Below the pieces are notes generated by a model. It made no database searches. It worked only from the letters and a program-made list of their open reading frames with translations, and was not told the DNA's origin. Shown piece after piece: positions 1 through 7,215 of a stretch of 7,215 nucleotides of DNA. The position numbers and the translations under genes are program-made. The stretch's first letter is position 1, and every line of letters begins with the position of its first letter. Source of the stretch: Cyanobium sp. M55B138. GTDB taxonomy: Bacteria > Cyanobacteriota > Cyanobacteriia > PCC-6307 > Cyanobiaceae. The stretch lies in the NCBI GenBank assembly GCA_018400215.1, contig JAGYNF010000084.1:1-7215 (forward strand), read 5' to 3'.

Positions 1-343
1 CGCCGTCAGGGATCTGGTAGGGGTCGGGGGCGATGAAGGGAAAGCCGGAGAGGATCTCCAGCACCATGGCATAGCCCATCGACACCAGGATCGCCAGGGC
101 GGCCAGGGGGGTGAGCAGGCCTGGAATCAGGGCGATGCCTGCCCCCCACATGGAGGCGGCAGAGAGGAAACAGAGCCACTTCGGCGTGTTCAGGGCCTTG
201 GCCCAGGTGCCCAGGTTGCGCAGCTTGGGCCAGCCATGGCGGATGAAGCACACCCCCATGAACAGGCGCAACACCAGCAGGGCCGCCTGGCCCGCGATTG
301 AGGGGGCCGCCGGCACCAGCAGCTCCACCACCGTGATCTCCAT
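1..343 (-). CDS. DoxX family membrane protein (partial, C-terminus beyond window)
   Basis: Reading the minus strand from the ATG at 343 gives 114 open codons to the window edge, so the gene is 3'-truncated. The protein starts MEITVVELLVPAAP. A hydrophobic helix follows (AALLVLRLFMGVCFI), then the motif RHGWPKLRNLGTW, in which HGxxKL is the usual DoxX signature. Two further hydrophobic stretches come next (WLCFLSAASMWGAGIALIPG and LAALAILVSMGYAMVLEIL), ending FPFIAPDPYQIPDG. DoxX proteins are four-helix inner-membrane proteins, variously linked to quinone/thiol redox or respiratory functions; the exact role here is unknown. An in-frame ATG at 400 would add 19 residues (MLASKRQSAYVSG...) and leave only 6 bp to glgX. 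I prefer 343 because the hydrophobic core begins shortly after it. No strong Shine-Dalgarno supports either start. It is divergent from the debranching enzyme gene. Confidence 0.8.
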   Translation of the reverse strand, partial: MEITVVELLVPAAPSIAGQAALLVLRLFMGVCFIRHGWPKLRNLGTWAKALNTPKWLCFLSAASMWGAGIALIPGLLTPLAALAILVSMGYAMVLEILSGFPFIAPDPYQIPDG

Positions 344-406
344 CCATTTCAAGCGGATCTGCCCCGAAACGTAGGCAGACTGCCGCTTGCTGGCCAGCAT
401 TGGCGT
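344..406. promoter_or_regulatory. Divergent intergenic region, probable promoters for doxX-like gene and glgX
   Basis: This 63-bp gap between two divergent starts must hold the promoters of both genes unless transcription begins inside the coding regions. It contains two perfect short palindromes: GGCAGACTGCC at 374-384 (5-bp arms, one central base) and GCTGGCCAGC at 389-398. No convincing -35/-10 pair was seen. If the alternative DoxX start at 400 is used, most of this region is coding. The regulatory role is inferred from position only. Confidence 0.3.
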
Positions 407-2511
<2,105 letters not shown>

Positions 2512-2512
<1 letters not shown>

Positions 2513-3909
2513 TGCTGACCCTGGTGGCCCTGGTGTTTTGGCTGCTGCTCGGCCTGGGCTTGGCCCTGCTGGAGTGGCCTTACCAGGCGCTCTCGGAGTT
2601 GGGCTTCCGCCTGCAGCGCTGGGGCTGGTCGCTCAGGGGGCTGGAGGGGGCGGAGGGCGGTTCAGACCTGGCGGCCGCCCTGCTGGTGTTTGGCGCCAGT
2701 GCGTTGCTGTTCTGGCTGGCCTGGGGCCCCCTGGCCGCGGGCCGGGGCGGAGGCGTGGCGCCGCTGCTGGCCCTCGATCGCACGGTGCCCCCCCTGCCAG
2801 CGGCGGTGGAAGCCAGCTGGCTGGAGAAGCTCAGCCTGCGCAGCCAGCTGCAGCGGCTGCCGCTGATGTTGCTCACCCACATTGGTGGGCTGGCGGTGGG
2901 GGTGGAGTCGCCATCGGTGGCGATTGGCGCCAGCACTTTTCTGGCGATCCGGCGGCGCTGGCCCCGCTGGCGCCCCCTGGCGGCGCTGCCCCTGCCCGCC
3001 GTGGCCGTGATCGGTGGGGCAGCGGGGCTGGGGGTGGCCTTCCGCTCGCCGCTGCTGGCGGTGACCTATGCCCTTGAGGAGGTGGGGCGCCGCAGTGGTG
3101 TGGGCCTGCTGGGCCCGATGTTGCTGGTGTCGGGAGCCGGGGCGCTGGTGAGCACGGCCCTGGGGCAGCCGGCCCGGTTGGAAGGCTTGCAGTTCGGCGG
3201 GCTGGCGGCCGACCTCTGGGGTTGGGCAGGGCTATTCACGCTGCTGGGTGCTGCCCTGGGCGTGCTGTTGGTGCGCCTGCTGATTCCGGCCGCGGCGCGG
3301 GTGCAGCGGCTGATGGGCCGGCAGCGCCTGCTGGGCGCCGTGCTGCTGGCCCTGGCGCTCACGGCCCTGGCGGTGCTGAGCGCCGGCCTCAGCCTCAACG
3401 ATGGCTCGCTGTCGCTGGCGGCCGCCCTGGCAGGAGAGAGCGGAGGACCGCCCCTCACCCTGCTGTGGCGGGGCCTGGCCAGCATCGTGAGCCTGGCGGC
3501 CGGCGCGCCTGGGGGCCTGATGCACGACTCCATGACCCTGGGGGCCCTGTTCACCTCCCTGCTGCCGGCGCAGATCGGCCTGTCCACGCCGCAGCTGGGA
3601 CAACTGGCGGCGCTGGGTGCCGTGGCCCTGTTTGCGGCCGCCCAGGGCACACCCCTGTTCTGCGCTGCGTTTGTGTTCACCCTGCAGGGGGATCCCCAGT
3701 TGCTGCCGGCCCTGTTGTTGGTGGCGGCCGTGGGTGATGCCCTCAGCGCCAGGTGGCGCGGTGAGGGCTGGAACGGCCACCAGTGCGCCGTTCTGATCAG
3801 CGCACCACCAGCTGCAGGCGGTGGCCATCGGGATCGCCCACCTGCAGGCCCGCCTGAAACCCCAGGCTCTCGGCTTCCTGGCTGGAGAGCGTCACCACCC
3901 CAGGGCTGA
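2512..3909 (+). CDS. ClC family chloride channel / H+/Cl- antiporter
   Basis: Membrane protein of 465 residues with many hydrophobic helices, matching the ClC family. Its core motifs appear in the expected order: GVESPSVAIGA (130-140, family GREGP motif) with the external gating Glu132; GVAFRSPLLAVTYALEE (174-190) with the paired glutamates where transporters carry the internal proton glutamate; and GAPGGLMHDSMTLGALF (331-347, family GxFxPG-type filter segment). Both glutamates being present favours a proton-coupled Cl-/H+ exchanger. The usual GSGIP anion-filter motif reads GGGVAP (79-84), so the filter serine appears to be glycine. The start is the ATG at 2512, supported by GGAG and the one-base overlap with glgX. 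The C-terminal ~38 residues (Pro/Gly/Arg-rich, from about 3797) overlap the convergent VOC gene and look like antisense read-through rather than a true domain. The real end may be near 3796. Confidence 0.88.
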
Positions 3910-4834
3910 GCAGCCGGCCACCGTGCTGCTCAAGCTGCGCTGCGATCGCCTCCAGCTGCGCGGGTCCTTCTCCCACCAGCAGGCGCAGCTGGCCGTGGGC
4001 CCGGTCCTGGGGAGCCAGATCGGCGGGGATCGGCCGGCCGCCGGCCGGGGCGCGGTAGTCGAGGCACTCGATGCCGGCGCCGCTGGCGCAGCGGTGGCCG
4101 GTGATGCGCACCCGGGTGCCGGCCAGGCCATCGAGCCCATCCTGCTCCGGCCCCTCGTTGATGCCGTCGCTGCCCAGACGCAGGCCCAGCAGCTGGTTGT
4201 AGAAGCGGCAGCTGCGTTCGGTGTCGCTGATGCCGATGGCGCTGTGGTCGATCCCCAGCACCACGCCGGCTGGATCGGGGCTGTGCCAGCGGGCGTCGCC
4301 CTTATCGGGCGGGAATTGCAGCAATTCCAGGCAGTGGCCCTCCGGGCTGTGCAGCTTGAAGGCCTCGATGCCGGCGGCGGCGCTGTTCGAGTCGGGCAGG
4401 CGCTGGGGCGCCGAGGAGATGGGTTGCAGGCTGCCGCCAGCGATCGCCTGGCGCAGCGGCGCGCTGGCCTGGGCCAGATCGCGCACCACCACGCAGATGT
4501 GCTGGAACCACAGGTCGTTGCTGCGGCTGTCTGCGGGAAAGGGGCGCCCGGCCCGCTGGCCGGGGGGCAGGGCCTGCACCTCCAGCAGCTCCAGCCGTTC
4601 GCGGCCCAGGGCCAGGCGCACCAGCTTGAGCTGGGCCCCCGGCAGGCCGATCAGGCTGGCGTAGCCCGGGCCCGGCTCGATCGCATCGAGGCGGCGGCAG
4701 CCCAGCTGGCTGCAGAAGAAGGCGGCGCAGGCCTCGGCGTCGGCGCAGCTGAAGCTCACCGCCTCCAGGTGCGGCCAGGGGGCCAGGGCCCCGGCGCCGG
4801 CCGCGGCGATCTGGCCATCGCGCGCGGGCGTCAT
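3797..4834 (-). CDS. VOC superfamily protein with two VOC domains (C-terminal part of a GlcG-VOC fusion)
   Basis: From the ATG at 4834 the frame encodes 345 residues containing four beta-alpha-beta-beta-beta modules, i.e. two vicinal-oxygen-chelate domains (glyoxalase/ring-cleaving dioxygenase superfamily, normally metal-dependent). Module starts and ends seen: HLEAVSFSCADAEACAAFF...ERLELLEV; WFQHICVVVRDL...GHCLELLQF; GIDHSAIGISDTERSCRFYN...GIECLDYRAP; HGQLRLLV...DGHRLQLVVR. Modules 2 and 3 each carry a His and a Glu where metal ligands normally lie. Module 1 lacks the usual His and module 4 ends with Gln in place of Glu. The first residues after this ATG (MTPARDGQIAAAG) are not VOC. They match the C-terminal tail of GlcG-family proteins, so the ATG is internal and the true protein begins near 5218. 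The frame is open upstream to 5050. It converges on the ClC gene. The substrate is unknown. Confidence 0.8.
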   Translation of the reverse strand: MTPARDGQIAAAGAGALAPWPHLEAVSFSCADAEACAAFFCSQLGCRRLDAIEPGPGYASLIGLPGAQLKLVRLALGRERLELLEVQALPPGQRAGRPFPADSRSNDLWFQHICVVVRDLAQASAPLRQAIAGGSLQPISSAPQRLPDSNSAAAGIEAFKLHSPEGHCLELLQFPPDKGDARWHSPDPAGVVLGIDHSAIGISDTERSCRFYNQLLGLRLGSDGINEGPEQDGLDGLAGTRVRITGHRCASGAGIECLDYRAPAGGRPIPADLAPQDRAHGQLRLLVGEGPAQLEAIAAQLEQHGGRLLSPGVVTLSSQEAESLGFQAGLQVGDPDGHRLQLVVR

Positions 4835-5218
4835 GCCCGACACCCCCAGCCTGCCCAGCAGTCTCCTGCCAGCGCAGGGCGATGCCGCCGCCCATGGCCG
4901 CCGCCGGTTGGCCCAGGGGTGCCGGCGAAAGGCAGCAGGCCGCCGCTCGCCGTTGATGGCCGCCTCCTGGCCGGCGGTGTCATTGCAGCGCTGAGGGCGG
5001 CCATGCGGGTTTGGTGACGTCAGCCTCAGCGGCGGCGGGGCTGGCGCCATCCAGGCGGCGGAAGCCGACGCTGGCCGCCGCTATCCACCACCGCGGCGGC
5101 CACCAGGGAGCGATCTCGCCGGGCTTCGGCCAAGGCGGCATCCAGCAGCCGTTCGGCATCGGCCAACCCCAGGGCAAGGGCAGGGGCGCATTGCCTTCAG
5201 CCCCCACACGATCTGCAT
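4835..5218 (-). pseudogene. GlcG/HbpS-family (DUF336) domain, reading frame broken, N-terminal part of the VOC fusion
   Basis: No single frame is open, but consecutive minus-strand fragments in changing frames spell a whole GlcG-like domain: NAPLPL (about 5195), LADAERLLDAALAEARRD then LVAAAVVDSGGQ (5166-5071), VGFRRLDGASPAAAE (from 5069), RMAALSAAM (5007-4981), QEAAINGERRPA (from 4969), LLPFAG (from 4938), LGQPAAAMGGGIALRWQE (4916-4863), LLGRLGVSGMTPARDGQI (from 4861). Known GlcG proteins have the same order: VAVVDxGG, a RMD motif followed by KARTAA, NNGR, a GGVP segment, and GAVGVSGLTGAQD near the end. About eight frame changes are needed. The start is probably the ATG at 5218, which overlaps the Nif11 stop (TGATG). 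The last fragment continues in frame into the VOC domains. GlcG-type proteins bind heme or accompany glycolate/propanediol metabolism; the role here is unknown. It is typed pseudogene because it is unreadable as given, though sequencing error is the likelier cause. Confidence 0.65.
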
Positions 5219-5459
5219 CAGCCAGAGGTGACCCTCCAGCCCATCACGCCGGCGGCGGCGGCTCCAGGTCGCTGTCGCTCAGGCGTGCAGGGTGGCTCGG
5301 CCTGCAAGCCACCAGATCCACGCCGCTGAACTGGAAGCCCCGTCTGGCCCCCAGGGCGGCGATGGCGTTGAGGCGGCTGGGGCAGGCGCTAAAGCGCTGC
5401 AGCAGGGCGGCGTCGCCCTTCACCTGGCTGAGGAAGGTTTCGAGCTGGGGGTTGGCCAG
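5218..5459 (-). CDS. Nif11-like small protein (frame disturbed, start codon not visible)
   Basis: The minus strand from 5459 reads LANPQLETFLSQVKGD, then ALLQRFSACPSRLNAIAALG and GFQFSGVDLV, and LSDSDLE. This is the Nif11 pattern: xLxxFLxxVKxDxxLQxxL, then AxxxGFxFSxxDL, then LSDxELE. Read straight, the frame ends at 5244 as LEPPPPA. One base shift within a GCC run gives AAAAGVMGWRVTSG ending at 5218, which resembles the small-residue ends of family members. Length is about 71-80 residues, normal for the family. No ATG is present: the first codon reads CTG in the context CCTGGCC, and one missing A would restore CCATGGCC. A GGAG ending 10 nt upstream (5472-5469) supports a start there. Nif11 proteins are common in cyanobacteria, either as stand-alone proteins of unknown function or as leader peptides of ribosomal natural products. 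No core peptide or modifying enzyme is seen here. Confidence 0.62.
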
Positions 5460-5460
5460 G

Positions 5461-6399
5461 TCAGGAGGCTCCGCGTGGGGCGTTGGTGAAATTGAGGGCG
5501 CGGTGGAGGCGGTGGAGGCGCAGAGGAACAGGCGGCCGCCAGGCGGTCGCCGAAACAGAGGTTGCTCACGCGCTTCGGCAATTCAGCACCTTGCCACCCA
5601 GCAGGGTGCCGTCGGGGGCAATCACGTGCACGCCGTCGGCGGCGCTACACCAGAGTGCTGCCGTGTTCGTCCACCCGGAAGCCATCGGCCCAGCCAGGCG
5701 TGATTTTGTGGAACATCTCGCCGCCGCTGAGGCCGTGTGGCCGTCGGCGTTCACCTGAGCGGCGGGATGGACAGACGCGGCTCGCTGGCCCCCCGGGGCG
5801 CCGGATTCGGCTACATACAGCACCTGTTCATCGGGGGAGAAGGCCAGGCCATTGGGGCCGTCGAAATCGGTGGCCACCGCCACCGCCGCCATCGCGCCCT
5901 CGCCGCTGGTGGGATCGAGCCGGTAGAGGGCCGGTGGCTGCTCAGATTCCTGGCGGCCGCCCTCGTAGTCGTTCATCAGGCCGTAGAGCGGATCGCTGAA
6001 CCAGATCGAGCCGTCGCGTTTCACCACCACGTCGTTGGGGGCATTGAGGCGCCGGCCACGGGCCTGGCTCACCAGGGTGGTGGTGCTGCCGTTGTGCTCG
6101 AGGCGGGTGAGGCAGCGGCTGCGGTGGTGGCACTGGATCAGGCGCCCCTGCAGGTCGCGGGTTTGGCCGTTGGCAAACTGCGACGGCTCCAGGAAGGTGC
6201 TCACCCCGTGCTGTTCGCTCCAGCGCAGGGTGCGGTTGCCCGGGATGTCGCTGAACAGCAGGCACCGGTGGTCGCCGAACCACACCGGCCCCTCCAGCCA
6301 GCGGAAGCCTTCAGCCAGCAACTCCAGCTCGGCGTTGAACAGCACCAGCTGCTCGAAGCGGGGGTCGTAACTCTCCGTGCAGCTGGAGGGCTGGCTCAT
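5461..6399 (-). CDS. SMP-30/gluconolactonase/LRE family lactonase, C-terminal third frameshifted
   Basis: A six-bladed beta-propeller, Ca2+/Zn2+-dependent lactonase family; it probably hydrolyses a sugar or other small lactone. The ATG at 6399 overlaps the cupin stop by ATGA. Residues 1-200 are intact: WLEGPVWFGDHRCLLFSDI with metal ligand Glu36, RLNAPNDVVV with Asn122, DGPNGLAFSPDEQVLYVAES with Asn183. After about 5800 the single frame degenerates and stops early at 5566. The expected sequence instead continues across frames: EMFHKITPGWADGFRVDEHG (5722-5663), LWCSAADGVHVIAPDGTLLG (from 5655), VSNLCFGDRL (from 5569), GGRLFLCAST (5540-5511), LNFTNAPRGAS with stop at 5461. The third metal-ligand Asp (WADGF) lies in a shifted segment, so the product as written would be inactive. 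Restored length is about 312 residues, normal for the family. The indels sit partly in homopolymers (for example CCCCCCGGGG near 5795), suggesting sequence error. Confidence 0.85.
5502..5519 (-). repeat. Short tandem repeat, two copies of a 9-bp unit (GCCTCCACC)
   Basis: GCCTCCACC occurs twice in direct tandem on the minus strand, at a place where the SMP-30 frame must change (CAST to LNFTN). One copy may be a duplication by slippage or an assembly artefact. Confidence 0.6.
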
Positions 6400-6857
6400 C
6401 GGAAGAATCCCGGCGCTGCCTGTTTCCAGGCGTCGTCGTTGCGCTGGATGATCAACTGCACGCAGGGTTCATCCCCCACCTGGGCGGAGAGATGGCCCCG
6501 GTGGCCCTCCGGGCTGGCGATGCAGCCCTGGTCGCCGCCGAAGGAATACGCGCCGGCGCCCATGATCGCGATCTGGCCATCCATGCTCTGCACCGACCAG
6601 GCCCCCTTGAGCACATAGATCCACTTGGGCACGTGGTTTTCATGCCAGTCGGCCGTCCAGCCCACCGGCAGGTAGGTCACAAAGGCATTGCCCTGATCAA
6701 ACAGCGGCCGGGAGAACTGGGGGGAATCGCCGGGACCCAGCTGGCCGAGCTGAAAATCGCTGATGGTGCACTCCTGCTGGCGGCTGATGCCGTCGTCGCC
6801 CGTCCAGAGGTGCCAGTAGGTTTCGGGTTGGGGCGCCAGGCTGAAGGGGTCGCTCAT
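6396..6857 (-). CDS. Small single-domain cupin protein
   Basis: 153 residues starting MSDPFSLAPQPETYW. The cupin core is GWTADWHENHVPKWIYVLKG (residues 66-85), followed by the second motif region SPEGHRGHLSAQVGDEPCVQ (115-134). The first motif keeps two histidines (His72, His75) and the closing Gly, but the usual Glu position of HxHxxxxE is occupied by the KW segment. This resembles a cupin subgroup with HPAPRRQW-type motifs, and His119 or His122 may complete a metal site. Function may be enzymatic (isomerase or dioxygenase-like) or ligand binding and cannot be settled. The start at 6857 is 36 bp after the RidA stop, and the stop overlaps the SMP-30 start (ATGA), so it is very likely co-translated with it. 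No strong Shine-Dalgarno is seen. Confidence 0.85.
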   Translation of the reverse strand: MSDPFSLAPQPETYWHLWTGDDGISRQQECTISDFQLGQLGPGDSPQFSRPLFDQGNAFVTYLPVGWTADWHENHVPKWIYVLKGAWSVQSMDGQIAIMGAGAYSFGGDQGCIASPEGHRGHLSAQVGDEPCVQLIIQRNDDAWKQAAPGFFR

Positions 6858-6893
6858 GGGGCGGTTCAGGGCAGGGATTGGGAGCGGGGACGT

Positions 6894-7215
6894 TCAGTCC
6901 TTGATGGCGATGGCCGAGATCTCCAGCTGGATGCCCAGCACCAGGGCGGCCACCTGCACCACGGCGCGGGAGGGGTAGGCCTGGGCGTCGGGGAAATACT
7001 CCTGCCACACCGCATCAAAGGTGTCGAGGGTGTTGATGTCGGTGAGATACACCGTGGCGCTCACCAGGTGCTCGAAGCCGAAACCGGCCTCCTGCAGCAC
7101 GGCTTCCATGTTGCGCATCACCTGGCGGGATTCGAGGGTGATGTCGCCATCCCCCACCTTGAGGCTGGTGATCGGATCCACCGGCAATTGGCCGGTGATG
7201 ACCAGGGTGTTGCCA
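6894..7215 (-). CDS. RidA/YjgF family protein (partial, N-terminus beyond window)
   Basis: 106 codons plus a stop are visible, beginning GNTLVITGQLPVDPIT; the N-terminal ~20 residues lie outside. Family hallmarks are in order: SGQ-like TGQLPVDP, TLESRQVMRNMEAVLQEAG, VSATVYLTDINTLDTFDAVW, YPSRAVVQVAAL with the conserved catalytic/carboxylate-binding Arg, and LEISAIAI with the conserved Glu. RidA enzymes hydrolyse reactive enamine/imine intermediates released by PLP enzymes, giving keto acids and ammonia; related paralogs act in specific catabolic pathways. The conserved Arg suggests an active deaminase-type member. An apparent internal TTG start at 7187 is not the real start because family sequence continues upstream. 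It is the first visible gene of the minus-strand cluster. Confidence 0.93.
   Translation of the reverse strand, partial: GNTLVITGQLPVDPITSLKVGDGDITLESRQVMRNMEAVLQEAGFGFEHLVSATVYLTDINTLDTFDAVWQEYFPDAQAYPSRAVVQVAALVLGIQLEISAIAIKD

Noticed and set aside
3780..3850. Bidirectional terminator between the ClC and VOC genes
   Set aside because: Short inverted matches exist but all lie within coding sequence, with no stable GC stem followed by a T-run.
3821..5017. 398-residue plus-strand ORF opposite the VOC gene
   Set aside because: Composition is Ala/Gly/Gln-rich with no domain signature, while the opposite strand shows clear VOC and GlcG motifs.
5218..5459. Nif11 gene as a RiPP (prochlorosin-like) precursor
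   Set aside because: The peptide ends right after the leader-like region with no Cys/Ser/Thr-rich core, and no modifying enzyme or exporter is in the window.
5011..5703. 230-residue plus-strand ORF covering the damaged block
   Set aside because: It is the longest open frame there and would tempt a gene caller, but it is Arg/Gly/Pro-rich noise. The minus strand spells GlcG, Nif11 and SMP-30 motifs across frames.
5737..6618. 293-residue plus-strand ORF opposite SMP-30 and cupin
   Set aside because: It crosses two recognised minus-strand genes and shows no family resemblance.

Overview
The window is a GC-rich, gene-dense bacterial segment with very short intergenic gaps. The gene families and their sequence style (cyanobacterial-type GlgX/isoamylase, a single-domain Nif11 protein, compact alpha-picocyanobacterial layout) suggest a high-GC cyanobacterium of the Cyanobium/Synechococcus group. 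That is an inference from protein style; no rRNA or marker gene is present to confirm it.

Left part (1-3909). The minus-strand 5' part of a DoxX-family membrane protein runs off the left edge. It diverges across a gap of about 60 bp from a plus-strand pair: a complete GlgX-type glycogen debranching enzyme (407-2512) and a ClC-family chloride channel/antiporter (2512-3909). The stop and start of this pair share one base (TGATG), and a GGAG ribosome-binding site precedes the second start.

Right part (7215-3797, all minus strand, read right to left). A tightly packed putative operon holds RidA-family deaminase (cut by the right edge), a small cupin, an SMP-30/gluconolactonase-type lactonase, a Nif11-like small protein, and a GlcG/HbpS-family domain that runs in frame into a double VOC (glyoxalase/dioxygenase superfamily) protein. 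The operon converges on, and overlaps, the end of the ClC gene.

The most notable feature is that roughly 4862-5800 is unreadable in any single frame. The C-terminal third of SMP-30, the Nif11 gene and the GlcG domain can be read almost residue by residue if the minus-strand frame is changed about sixteen times. Motifs are kept and mostly only indels are needed. This looks more like a patch of low-accuracy sequence than old gene decay, although decay cannot be excluded. Once read through, the region reveals two genes that ordinary ORF calling misses (Nif11 and GlcG) and shows that the apparent ATG of the VOC gene lies inside the GlcG domain.

Together the right-hand genes look like a small-molecule catabolic or detoxification cassette: enamine/imine hydrolysis by RidA, lactone hydrolysis by SMP-30, metal-dependent chemistry by cupin and VOC, and a GlcG accessory domain. 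The substrate cannot be told from the sequence.
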